Positions 1 to 8,085 of a stretch of 27,533 nucleotides of DNA are shown one piece after another. Positions within the stretch are counted from its first letter, which is position 1. Every line of letters begins with the position of its first letter. The stretch lies in NCBI GenBank assembly GCA_030153045.1, contig JASLID010000117.1, positions 1 through 27,533 of the forward strand, read 5' to 3'. The notes below the pieces were generated by a model. It saw nothing but the letters and a program-made list of their open reading frames with translations, did no database searches and was not told the DNA's origin. A program made the translations under genes and the position numbers. The stretch comes from Flavobacterium sp. Its GTDB lineage: Bacteria > Bacteroidota > Bacteroidia > Flavobacteriales > Flavobacteriaceae.

Positions 1-2339
1 AATGCAATAGATTTCAAAGCAGGATGCTTTGCGAAAATAAGTACTCCAATACCTAAAATGGTAGTCGCAACGGATAATAGGATGGAGGTTCTGTAAGTTG
101 GTAATTCGATTTTACCATACGTATGCTCTTTTTGTAAAGCTGTGGTCATAAAAATGCTATAATCGACTCCAATTCCAAAAATTAAGGTGCAAACAATGAT
201 ATTAATCACATTAAATTGTAAATCGAATAGACCCATAATACCTGTGGTGAATACCCAACTGATTAAAATTGGAATGATACTTACAATCACTAATTCAATT
301 CTTCTGAAAGAAAAAAGAAGAATGAAAAAGATGGCGATAAAGGAATAATCAATTAGTTTCCCGAAATTTTCTTTTAATGTTCCCAGGAAAGTTTCATTCG
401 TTTGCTGACGGTCTACAACCACTAAGTTTTTTTGCTTCGAAATTTTATTTACAAAAGCATCTCTTTTGTCTTTGTCAACTTTAACCAACGTGGAAATGGT
501 GTGAAACCCATTTTTTTCAGCCACAAATTCATTAATGAAGAAGGATTTCACTTTTTGATAATCTTCTATAGTAATGGCTTCAAATTTTTTATCTAAAGTT
601 TCATAAAAAGGAGCATAGGAATCGGGTTTAAAGCCTAATGTATTTCCGTTTGAAATTAATCGACTCTTAAGATTGTCTTTTTTTGATGGACTCCAAAAGG
701 TATTCCAATCTTGTATTTTTTGTTCCTGAACTTGTTTCGAAAAGACCAAACCTCCAATCGAACTAAAATTGATAATTTCGGAAGTGTTTTTATCTTTTTC
801 TAAAGCCTTAAATAGCACATTGTTGTTTTCTAAAACCGATTCATAGCTATCACCATAAGTAGCGAGATAGATAGATTTTGAATTTCCGCTGGTAATGTTT
901 TCCAGTTTCTTTTCGGTAGCTTTTAAGTCGGCAGTGACATAATTCAGAGACGAAAGATCATTGTTGAAAGTTACTTTTGAATAGGTGAATAAACACGCTA
1001 TAAAAAGAACAATCATCGAAATAATTAAGATTTTATTTTTATGATAGGAATAGGCTGAAATTTTGTCAATAATGTTTGTTTTTTGGATGAAAACCTTAGT
1101 CTCAGTTTTGTACATTAATGGTACAAGTATTAATGAAAATACAGAAGTTGCCATGACGCTCAGCGCAGCAAAAAGCCCTAAATCTTTTAATGCTTCCGAT
1201 TTTACAAAAAACAAGCATAAAAAGGTAATTGACGTTGTTACTCCGCACAAAATAAGTGGTTTCGAAATATCCTTGTATAGTAATTTTACATTCTTATTAT
1301 TTCGTAAATGCGTCAGAACATAAATCGAATAATCGGTAGTTTCACCTAATAAAATAGAGCTTATTCCAAGCGCTATAGCCGAAATACTTCCTCGGGTAAA
1401 ATACAAAATAGCCAAAGCAAAGGCAGCACCAAACAACGAAGGAATAAAAATGATAATAGGTGTTGTTATACTTCTGTAGAAAAAAGCTAAAATAAGAATC
1501 AATGTTCCTCCTGCAAAAATAGAGGTAAGGTGTACATCGGCTTTTATTTGAGTGGCATTGGCAACAGCTACAGGAGTAGCTCCAAAAAACTCAAGCGTTG
1601 CTTTTTCCTTGTATTTGTTGTTTAATGAATCTTTTATTTGATTTAGTTTTTCAATAAAAAGAGTATTCTTATCGGTTTCGTTAGTGGGTAATTTGGGTGT
1701 AATAAAAAGTAATAGATTTTTTTGGTCTTTGGTAACTAAAAAACCATCTTTTAATTCAAAATCATCGCCGACACTTAATTGCTGTAATTTCTTTAAAGCA
1801 ATAAATGAAATACCAGCAGGGTCTTTTAAAATAAAATCTTTGGATATGATTCCGGTTGGAGAAATGATTGACTTGTAATTTCCTTCCACAATTTTTGAAA
1901 TACTGTCATTGTGAATTTTGCTCTCGATGGTTTGATAATCTTTTTGATCTAAAAACAAAGGCAAATGGGCATAAACAAAATCGAAAGTTTCCTGCAGATT
2001 CTCATCATCCATTTTACCTTGAACTTCTTTTACATATTCTTTGCAATGCGTGTCTAAATCTTCTGTAAAAGCGTTGGCAACTTCAGTCAAATCATCAGTT
2101 GTGCCCTCTTTTTGGGTACTGATGATGATGGAGATTTTATCAGCAAAGTTTAATTGATTTAATACTTTAGCAGTGGTGTTTGTTTTATCATTAGTAGGAA
2201 TAAGTCGAGTAATATCTTCGCTAAATTGTATTCTGGTTGCAAAAAAAGCCAGAATCAATAAAACTGTAGTAAAGAGAATAGTTGAAAATAACTTTCGCTT
2301 ATTCAGGTAAGAATACATCGCAATAAAAAAATCTGGCAT
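1..2339 (-). CDS. MMPL/RND-family transporter (C-terminus beyond window)
   Basis: An open frame starts with ATG at 2339-2337 (MPDFFIAMYS...) and stays open to the left edge, giving about 779 residues without a stop. Transmembrane segment 1 covers about residues 13-33, followed by a soluble loop to about 230, a membrane bundle, a second loop, and the start of a second bundle. Both GxxxDY proton-relay motifs of MMPL transporters are present: GETTDY (D336) near 1332-1334 and GVGIDY (D726) near 162-164. The gene starts 3 nt after the GT2 stop. MMPL proteins are standard members of aryl polyene clusters (ApeM-like), where they are thought to export the pigment or its lipid form; that role is inferred here. 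The missing C-terminus should hold the last transmembrane helices. Confidence 0.93.
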   Translation of the reverse strand, partial: MPDFFIAMYSYLNKRKLFSTILFTTVLLILAFFATRIQFSEDITRLIPTNDKTNTTAKVLNQLNFADKISIIISTQKEGTTDDLTEVANAFTEDLDTHCKEYVKEVQGKMDDENLQETFDFVYAHLPLFLDQKDYQTIESKIHNDSISKIVEGNYKSIISPTGIISKDFILKDPAGISFIALKKLQQLSVGDDFELKDGFLVTKDQKNLLLFITPKLPTNETDKNTLFIEKLNQIKDSLNNKYKEKATLEFFGATPVAVANATQIKADVHLTSIFAGGTLILILAFFYRSITTPIIIFIPSLFGAAFALAILYFTRGSISAIALGISSILLGETTDYSIYVLTHLRNNKNVKLLYKDISKPLILCGVTTSITFLCLFFVKSEALKDLGLFAALSVMATSVFSLILVPLMYKTETKVFIQKTNIIDKISAYSYHKNKILIISMIVLFIACLFTYSKVTFNNDLSSLNYVTADLKATEKKLENITSGNSKSIYLATYGDSYESVLENNNVLFKALEKDKNTSEIINFSSIGGLVFSKQVQEQKIQDWNTFWSPSKKDNLKSRLISNGNTLGFKPDSYAPFYETLDKKFEAITIEDYQKVKSFFINEFVAEKNGFHTISTLVKVDKDKRDAFVNKISKQKNLVVVDRQQTNETFLGTLKENFGKLIDYSFIAIFFILLFSFRRIELVIVSIIPILISWVFTTGIMGLFDLQFNVINIIVCTLIFGIGVDYSIFMTTALQKEHTYGKIELPTYRTSILLSVATTILGIGVLIFAKHPALKSIA

Positions 2340-2342
2340 GCT

Positions 2343-3524
2343 TTATTTTTTATTTTTAAAAGTACTAAAAATTACTAACAATAAATAGCCAGCAATCCCA
2401 AAGGTAATAGCCATAATAGTAGCTAAGACAAAGCTTCCAATGAGGTATTGTTGAATATTATTTTGAATACTTGCAAAAGTAATCGATTTGTCTAAAAGTA
2501 TAGGTGTATTGTTAGTAACAAAATAGCCACCAATTTTCAAAGAACCGTAAATAATAAATGGAATGAATGGCGGAATACTAATATTTGAAAAGGCAAAGGA
2601 AATGGCTTTGTTCAATTTAAATAACACAGCAAGAGCTAATACTATAACAGTTTGTAAGCCCCAAAAGGGTGCAATTCCTATAAAAACGCCTAATGCAATG
2701 GAAAGTGATTTTTTTGCCTTACTATCTTCATTGTGTAGAATGTTTTCTAAAAAAAAATGCTTCAGCCCTTTAGTTTTTAAGCGAAAAAAAAAATCTCTTG
2801 GTTTAATATATAAAAGGGCAATAAGAACAAGTACTGTATTTAGAATACTAATTCGGGTAAAATCTTTGAAAGGTCTGAAATGAGAAACTCTTTCGGATGG
2901 ATCATACAAAACCTGAATTGGAATGTTTTTTACAGGAATTCTTTTCCATGCAGAACGAACGATGACTTCTATTTCAAACTCAAATTTGTTGGTAATGTAT
3001 TTTTTAGGAATGCTTTTTAATGGATACAAACGATAGCCTGATTGGGTGTCTTCCAAGGTAATTCCGGTTTCAAACCAAAACCAAAAATTGGAAAATTTAT
3101 TTCCAAAGCTACTTTTTTTAGGTACACCTTCTTGCATCATATTGCGACTACCAATAAGTAATGCATCAGGTTCATTTTGTATTGCTTCTATAAATTTTGG
3201 AATATCTGAAGCAAAATGTTGTCCATCTGAATCGATGGTAACGGCATAAGTATAGTCGAGTTCAATGGCTTTTTTGAAGCCATTTCGCAAAGCAATTCCT
3301 TTTCCAGCATTTTTGGGATGGTGAATTTGTACTAATTGAGAATAGTCTTTTAATATGTTTGATGTTTCATCAGTTGATCCATCATTCACAATAATAATAT
3401 TGGAAGTGTATTGTAAAACCGAATCTAAAACGCGTTTCAACGTTTTGCTGTTATTGTAAGTAGGGACAATAACACAAACCTTTAATTGGTTTATCGAATC
3501 GATTTCTGATAAAATAGTTTCCAT
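2343..3524 (-). CDS. Glycosyltransferase family 2 fused to DUF2062 membrane domain
   Basis: This 393-residue protein has an N-terminal GT-A domain (about 15-235) with the opening VCVIVPTYNN (17-26), the IIIVNDGSTDE region (43-53), the metal-binding DSDGQH (98-103) and the acceptor-side DTQSGYRLYP (159-168). A linker leads to a DUF2062 domain (about 255-385) with ALGVFIGIAPFWGLQ (277-291) and at least two membrane spans. The dolichol-phosphate-mannose-synthase-like catalytic domain is expected to act at the cytoplasmic face of the inner membrane on a lipid carrier or on the pigment. GT2/DUF2062 fusions recur in Bacteroidetes aryl polyene clusters, where a glycosyl or acyl group is thought to be added to the product. 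The donor sugar and acceptor cannot be told from sequence. It lies between an exported unknown (13-nt gap) and the MMPL transporter (3-nt gap). Confidence 0.92.
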   Translation of the reverse strand: METILSEIDSINQLKVCVIVPTYNNSKTLKRVLDSVLQYTSNIIIVNDGSTDETSNILKDYSQLVQIHHPKNAGKGIALRNGFKKAIELDYTYAVTIDSDGQHFASDIPKFIEAIQNEPDALLIGSRNMMQEGVPKKSSFGNKFSNFWFWFETGITLEDTQSGYRLYPLKSIPKKYITNKFEFEIEVIVRSAWKRIPVKNIPIQVLYDPSERVSHFRPFKDFTRISILNTVLVLIALLYIKPRDFFFRLKTKGLKHFFLENILHNEDSKAKKSLSIALGVFIGIAPFWGLQTVIVLALAVLFKLNKAISFAFSNISIPPFIPFIIYGSLKIGGYFVTNNTPILLDKSITFASIQNNIQQYLIGSFVLATIMAITFGIAGYLLLVIFSTFKNKK

Positions 3525-3537
3525 TGCTGATTAATTA

Positions 3538-4023
3538 CTATTTTATAGTTTGTTTTTCTTGTGCTGAAAAGCTTTTTGACTGTAAAATAAAACTTTTAAG
3601 ATAGTCTTTTAATGGGCCAGATTGCTCATTAAAGTGTGTTAAAAGAAAGGTTTTATCTTCTTTGATATTCATTTTATATTTTACTATTCCAGGCACGTTT
3701 TCTTGTATGCTCAATCGAATGAATCTAATTTCAATATTGTTTGGATCGTTTAAAACCGATTGCTCAATAAATTTAGCGCCTTCTTTAAATTTACGAATTT
3801 TGTCTCCTGCTTTTTTTTGAAATTTAGCAACAAGCGTAATCGAAGCTCCTTTGTAGGCGATTAATACTTTGTCTGTAGATGTACTATTTTCAAATTTTTC
3901 AGCAAATTCTCTAGCTGACTTTTCAGATTCAGCTGCTTTTGGGTATAACTTTCTAATTTCTGCAATAGTTGGATTATTGAGAATACTAAATAAGAAGAAA
4001 AAAGAAAGTAAAGTTTTCATCAT
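3538..4023 (-). CDS. Exported protein of unknown function
   Basis: This 161-residue protein begins with a clear signal peptide (two Met, Lys, then a Phe/Leu-rich core, with cleavage likely after about residue 21, NPTIA-E). The mature part is rich in charged helices and contains a region similar in character to TPR-type helices (about 65-115), but I do not recognise a family. It has no lipobox, so it is predicted to be periplasmic. The start is fixed by a TAATG overlap with the stop of the preceding hotdog gene; a second ATG follows directly. Its place between a dehydratase-like protein and the GT2 suggests a role in pigment transfer or assembly at the envelope, which is inference only. Confidence 0.8.
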   Translation of the reverse strand: MMKTLLSFFFLFSILNNPTIAEIRKLYPKAAESEKSAREFAEKFENSTSTDKVLIAYKGASITLVAKFQKKAGDKIRKFKEGAKFIEQSVLNDPNNIEIRFIRLSIQENVPGIVKYKMNIKEDKTFLLTHFNEQSGPLKDYLKSFILQSKSFSAQEKQTIK

Positions 4024-4394
4024 TATATTTTACGGTAAACGCTTCCTAATTTTAAAGCTACAGTTTCTCCAAAATAAGTGGTGTTTTTCACTTTTACCAA
4101 ATTTTCGTCGGTTGTAGTAATATCTAATTCCAATCGCAATTCTGGAGTAACAAAAGGATTTATTAACGCCATAAATTTTACGTTAGAAAGGCTTTGCATA
4201 ATTAATGAACTTTCGGTGATTTGTTCCGTTAGTTCTTTAATAATTTGCATCATACAAACTCCTGGCATAATTGGGTTGCCTGGAAAATGCCCTTTAAAAA
4301 CATCGTGGCTTTCATTAACTAAAATGATGACCGTATAATTACGGTCATCATTTTTTTGTAATGAAGTTACTTTATAGAAGTTTTGTAATAACAT
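4023..4394 (-). CDS. FabZ/ApeI-like hotdog protein with altered catalytic site
   Basis: A 123-residue single-hotdog protein with the FabZ/FabA signature HFPGNPIMPGVCMMQ (36-50). His36 matches the catalytic His of FabZ-type dehydratases, but the position 14 residues later, Glu in FabZ, is Gln50 here (codon CAA, read directly). In this family the protein would dehydrate 3-hydroxyacyl-ACP during polyene building; ApeI-type proteins of aryl polyene clusters are its likely relatives. The Gln may weaken or change activity, or the protein may work within a heteromer. It is coupled by TAATG to the next gene and starts 4 nt after the outer-membrane-protein gene, well apart from the other two hotdog genes at 15634-16530. 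Confidence 0.88.
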   Translation of the reverse strand: MLLQNFYKVTSLQKNDDRNYTVIILVNESHDVFKGHFPGNPIMPGVCMMQIIKELTEQITESSLIMQSLSNVKFMALINPFVTPELRLELDITTTDENLVKVKNTTYFGETVALKLGSVYRKI

Positions 4395-4398
4395 GTTA

Positions 4399-5013
4399 TT
4401 ATTTTACGTCAAAAGTATAAGTTGCACCAACACTAAAAACCACATTAGTGTGTGTTGATTCAAAATCAATTACAGGAATAATTCCCTTTTTGATTCTTGC
4501 TTCTAAACCAAAGTTAGGAGTAATGTCGAATCCAGCTCCTAATTGAAATGCTAAATCTACTTCGTTATCCACTGGCATACTTTCATCAACAATAAAATCG
4601 ATTGTTGGTCCAACATGAACATTAAATTTATTGAAAGTGAATTTATTTACCACACCAATTGATAAATAACCAAGATCAAATTTATCTGTTCTTTTTTGAC
4701 CATTACCATCTGTGTATTCATAAGTTGTACCTTGACCAGAATAATCAATTTCAGGTTGTAGAGTATAGTATTTAGTTAATTTTAAAGCACCATAAAAACC
4801 AACATAAAAACCTGTTTTTGAACTAAACGGATCGTTTTCAACACCATTGTAGTATGGATCAGTATTGTAAGAATCATAGTAATAGTAGTTATCACCTTTT
4901 GTAAAATGTGAAAAATTCAAACCTCCTCTAATTCCTGGCTTAAACGATACTTGTGCTTCTGCTTGAGACATGCCAATTAATGCAAAAAGTGCAATAAATA
5001 ATACTTTTTTCAT
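4399..5013 (-). CDS. PorT-family outer-membrane beta-barrel protein
   Basis: A 204-residue protein with a signal peptide (MKKVLFIALFALIGMSQAEA, cleaved before Gln21), then PGIRGGLNFS, typical of the start of PorT-like and OmpW-like small barrels of Bacteroidetes. The rest shows alternating hydrophobic and polar strands such as YVGFYGALKLTKYYTLQPEI and a final strand with a terminal aromatic pattern (VVFSVGATYTFDVK), as expected for an outer-membrane barrel. A Tyr/Asp-rich stretch near residues 41-60 is probably an extracellular loop. It sits 2 nt after the lipoprotein gene. Flexirubins are outer-membrane pigments, so a structural or anchoring role is plausible, but many such barrels have no known job. 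Confidence 0.88.
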   Translation of the reverse strand: MKKVLFIALFALIGMSQAEAQVSFKPGIRGGLNFSHFTKGDNYYYYDSYNTDPYYNGVENDPFSSKTGFYVGFYGALKLTKYYTLQPEIDYSGQGTTYEYTDGNGQKRTDKFDLGYLSIGVVNKFTFNKFNVHVGPTIDFIVDESMPVDNEVDLAFQLGAGFDITPNFGLEARIKKGIIPVIDFESTHTNVVFSVGATYTFDVK

Positions 5014-5015
5014 GT

Positions 5016-5660
5016 TTAATTTGTTTCTGTTTTAAAATAATTTAATTCTATTCTTAATTTTATATTACTATGCTGAATAATAATTTTCTCGGCAAAAGTA
5101 TCGTTTTTTGAAGTAAAATTAAAGCTAATTTTTTCTTTTCTTTTTGATGAATGTACGATACTTCTTATTTTGTGTTCCTTTTTAGTTTCAAAAATATAAT
5201 TGAATTTATTCCCTTCTTTTGATTTATAGACGGTTGTATTTTCGTCTTCAAACTGTTCTATAATTTGAAACTCTTTTCTTAGCAATAGCCTGAAATCAGT
5301 TTTCAAAGTATTGATTAGTATCTTTCTGTTTAACTCATCAACAATCGAATTGACTTTAAAATCATTTTCGGAAATTTCAAAATCGATTAATTTGTTTCCA
5401 AATTCAGTCGTAAAAACCACTCTGTGCGTGGTTTCATTTATCTTTTTTGCAATGAATATCCCTGTTAACTCATTTCCGTAAACAGTAATGTTGGCTTTAT
5501 AAACGTAATCGACAGCAGGATTTGAAAAATATGTAGCTGTGTAATTGCTTTTTGCAACACCAATCGTTTTATAATCCTTCACCACATTGTTTGTAGCACA
5601 GGAAACCAAAAGGAGTAGCAAACAACTAGTTAGTAAATATCGAATCATCAATTTTTGCAT
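5016..5660 (-). CDS. Predicted lipoprotein of unknown function
   Basis: A 214-residue protein whose N-terminus is a lipoprotein signal: positive start, Leu-rich core, then LVSC with Cys21 as the predicted lipidated residue. The mature domain is rich in beta strands (for example YVYKANITVYGNELTGIF), somewhat like LolB/LolA-type lipid-binding folds, but no motif allows a firm call. It overlaps the LolA-like gene by 35 nt; an internal ATG at codon 5 (5648) would shorten the overlap and keep the signal. LolA-like plus lipoprotein pairs are typical of aryl polyene clusters (ApeL/ApeN-type), so a LolB-like acceptor of the pigment in the outer membrane is a reasonable inference. Confidence 0.85.
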   Translation of the reverse strand: MQKLMIRYLLTSCLLLLLVSCATNNVVKDYKTIGVAKSNYTATYFSNPAVDYVYKANITVYGNELTGIFIAKKINETTHRVVFTTEFGNKLIDFEISENDFKVNSIVDELNRKILINTLKTDFRLLLRKEFQIIEQFEDENTTVYKSKEGNKFNYIFETKKEHKIRSIVHSSKRKEKISFNFTSKNDTFAEKIIIQHSNIKLRIELNYFKTETN

Positions 5661-6261
5661 TTAACATCTTGTTTTTAAGGACAATTCGTGTGTAATCTTC
5701 AGACGATTCGATCAGTTTTACTTGAACTACGGTATTGTCTTCTTTGTCAAAAGTCAATTCAATTTGTTTAATGTACTTTTTTAAAGAAGCATCCTTTGGC
5801 AATAATCGTGTAATATTGTTGGTTTTGTTTTTATGAAAACTGATGGTAAACTCTTTGTCATCAAACATATTCCCGCTTACACTACCAATAATCAGTTTGT
5901 TTATTTTTCCAAAAATCTTACTGTTTCCTATATCTACAGCACTTTTTTTGCCTTCGTCATCGATAAGGATTTTATTATTTTTAAAGATAATGGAATAATT
6001 ATATGGTTTTTTATATTGCCATTTTAGAACAGAAGGTTCTTTAAAAAACATTTTACCAGAAGATTCTATGTCTTTTGAAAGAAAATCCATGTGTTTGTAT
6101 TGCACAAAATCGGTACTCAATGTTTTTATTTTTTTGGCAACTGCATTCACGGATTGTTTGAAGGAAGCAATTTCGCTTTCAGACATTTTTTGTTCTTGGG
6201 CAAAAGCAAAAAAAGTGCTTAAGCTTAAAAATAGTAGTATTAAGTATTTCTTAGTCTTCAT
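5626..6261 (-). CDS. LolA-like outer-membrane lipoprotein carrier
   Basis: A 211-residue periplasmic protein with a signal peptide ending in FAFA-QEQ (about residue 21). The mature part has the LolA pattern: an amphipathic helix, then the LSTDFVQYKH strand, a SSGKMFFKEPSVLKWQY segment that matches the SGxxxxxxPxxxxW element of LolA, and further strands (ILIDDEGKK, FTISFHK). LolA-fold proteins carry hydrophobic molecules across the periplasm. The dedicated copies in aryl polyene clusters are thought to move the pigment rather than ordinary lipoproteins. The gene overlaps the deacetylase by 11 nt and the lipoprotein by 35 nt, so the three are probably translated as a coupled set. Confidence 0.92.
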   Translation of the reverse strand: MKTKKYLILLFLSLSTFFAFAQEQKMSESEIASFKQSVNAVAKKIKTLSTDFVQYKHMDFLSKDIESSGKMFFKEPSVLKWQYKKPYNYSIIFKNNKILIDDEGKKSAVDIGNSKIFGKINKLIIGSVSGNMFDDKEFTISFHKNKTNNITRLLPKDASLKKYIKQIELTFDKEDNTVVQVKLIESSEDYTRIVLKNKMLNAKIDDSIFTN

Positions 6262-7027
6262 ATGCTTTCAAATTCAATAATTCTTCTATCGAAACTATGG
6301 TATAGTTGTTTTGCTGCAAAAATAACAATAACTGTTCCAAAACATGAACTGTATGTAAAGAAGTGTCGTGCAAAAGTACAATTCCACCAGGGGAAACTCT
6401 TTTTTTTATTCTGTTTAAAAGTATTTTTTCGTTTTTAACAACCCCGTCTAACGATCTGATATTCCAGCCGATAACTTTGTGTTTGGTCTTTTTTAATGCT
6501 CTTGCAATCGACGGATTAGTTACACCATAGGGAGGTCGGAAAAAGTTTGCTTTTTTGCCAATTATTTTTTCAATAATGGCGTTTGTTTTTTCTAATTCGT
6601 CAATAACACGGTCTTTTCTGTAAAAATCAAAAAAATGTGAATGAGAGTAGGAGTGGTTGCCAATTATATGTCCTGAATCATCTATTTTTTTAAGAATGTC
6701 AGGATGATTTTCAATGTTTTTACCAATGCAGAAAAAAGTAGCTTTTGCATTGTATTGATCTAGTAAATTTAATATTTGAGGCGTTATTGGATGTGGACCA
6801 TCATCAAAAGTCAGTGCTATTTTCTTTTCTCTTTCTTGTGGATTACTGCAATGGGCTTCCACATGAAAATTAGATGAAATTGAAGAAGAACCAATTAGTA
6901 ATATTATAAATCGGATGCCAAAAGGAATCAAAAAATACCACCATTGTACTGTTATAAAAAAACTTAAAAGGAATAACACAATACAAAGCGTTAGAAAAGC
7001 AAAGTTTATGTTTTTATAATTTAGCAT
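6251..7027 (-). CDS. Membrane-anchored NodB-type polysaccharide deacetylase
   Basis: A 258-residue protein with two hydrophobic segments at the N-terminus (about 8-26 and 29-46) and a NodB domain from about 68. All deacetylase motifs are present: TFDDGPHP (73-80, catalytic Asp75 and metal ligand Asp76), HSYSH (125-129, metal ligands His125 and His129), RPPYG (164-168), GWNIRSLDG (187-195) and LLHD (218-221). It should hydrolyse N- or O-acetyl (or other acyl) groups with a divalent metal, on the outer side of the inner membrane. It overlaps the degenerate ketosynthase by 7 nt and the LolA-like gene by 11 nt. A carbohydrate deacetylase tightly coupled to polyene genes suggests an acyl- or sugar-modified pigment intermediate; the substrate is unknown. 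Confidence 0.93.
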   Translation of the reverse strand: MLNYKNINFAFLTLCIVLFLLSFFITVQWWYFLIPFGIRFIILLIGSSSISSNFHVEAHCSNPQEREKKIALTFDDGPHPITPQILNLLDQYNAKATFFCIGKNIENHPDILKKIDDSGHIIGNHSYSHSHFFDFYRKDRVIDELEKTNAIIEKIIGKKANFFRPPYGVTNPSIARALKKTKHKVIGWNIRSLDGVVKNEKILLNRIKKRVSPGGIVLLHDTSLHTVHVLEQLLLFLQQNNYTIVSIEELLNLKAYED

Positions 7028-8085
7028 TTGGAAATTAAAGTAAAACTATGGTCAAGTCCTTTGTACTGGTTGTACAACAGAATGGTTTTGTATTCCGATT
7101 TTGTCAGGTCATTTACTTTTAAAACGGCTGGAATTTGTTGTGTTTTAATAATTTTTGAACCTACCCATAATCCAAATGCTGAAGCAGTATTGTACTCACC
7201 ACTCAGATGTTTGTAATAAACCTGAGGTGTATTGGCAAAAATGGTTTCAGTAAGATTAGAGTAATAAGCATCATATTCGACATCGCCATTATAACCTAAA
7301 ACAATCGCATCGACATCAGAAACTTCTAGACGATTTGCTTTTAGGAAATCAATAGCTTTGGTTTCGATTTCGTTTGTTTTTAAAGTATTTATGATATCAA
7401 CATCTAAAATTTCAGCATAAGTCGTTGCTGATTTTTGACCTTCTAGTACAAAAAAAGTTGCCCCTTCGCTGTATACCGCTCCTTTTGTTTTTGAATTTAA
7501 AACAGAATAGGGTTGGTCTTCTTCTTTTTTAATGAATCCGGCTAATTTGAAAAGTTTTGCCGTGTAATCGCTCATTTCATCTACGCCACCAATCAAAATC
7601 GTAGAAGCTTCTCCAGTTTCTATTTGCATTTTAGCATCTAAAATCGATGATTCAAAAGAAACGGCAGCATTTACATACGTGAAATTATAGGCTTTGCATT
7701 GTAAACCCAATGCAATTTGTGAACCTACTGTATTGTGTGTAGATTGTATGAAAGAAGTAGGGGTTAAAAACTCCTCATTATTATCGATTAATGCTTTTAA
7801 GAATTTATCTGAATCTTCGATACAACCCATTCCGGTTCCGGTAATGATGGCATCTAGATGTTCAACATTGGCATCTTTCATAGCTGTTGCAGAAGCTACA
7901 ATGCCATTTTTCACTCCTTTTGCCATTCGGCGAATCGCTACAGGTGAAATAAAATCTTTATATACAGGTACCTGAATAGGAAGTACATTTTCGGTTTCAT
8001 TCAAAATGCAATCTTCCAAGAAAACGGTATCCATTGTTTTTTGTGCCGAAACACAACCTACGCCATTGATGTATACTTTATCCAT
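7021..8085 (-). CDS. Degenerate ketosynthase, chain-length-factor-like
   Basis: 354 residues from ATG 8085, which overlaps the stop of the upstream ketosynthase as TAATG; an in-frame ATG at 8115 adds ten residues, but MDKVYINGVG matches the normal start of ketosynthases. The thiolase fold is visible (ITGTGMG, ILIGGVDEMS, YSEGATFFVLE). The nucleophile elbow reads YVNAAVSFE, so Cys is replaced by Ala141. The HGTAT motif is replaced by LGYNGD, and the second His motif GH by GE (296-297). All three catalytic residues are therefore gone. By analogy with chain-length factors of type II PKS and ApeC of aryl polyene systems, it probably forms a heterodimer with the intact ketosynthase just upstream and controls chain length. 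Confidence 0.9.
   Translation of the reverse strand: MDKVYINGVGCVSAQKTMDTVFLEDCILNETENVLPIQVPVYKDFISPVAIRRMAKGVKNGIVASATAMKDANVEHLDAIITGTGMGCIEDSDKFLKALIDNNEEFLTPTSFIQSTHNTVGSQIALGLQCKAYNFTYVNAAVSFESSILDAKMQIETGEASTILIGGVDEMSDYTAKLFKLAGFIKKEEDQPYSVLNSKTKGAVYSEGATFFVLEGQKSATTYAEILDVDIINTLKTNEIETKAIDFLKANRLEVSDVDAIVLGYNGDVEYDAYYSNLTETIFANTPQVYYKHLSGEYNTASAFGLWVGSKIIKTQQIPAVLKVNDLTKSEYKTILLYNQYKGLDHSFTLISKC

Noticed and set aside
1063..2068. Three short plus-strand open frames
   Set aside because: They lie antisense to the MMPL gene, which has continuous membrane-protein coding with both GxxxDY motifs; the plus-strand frames have no domain character.
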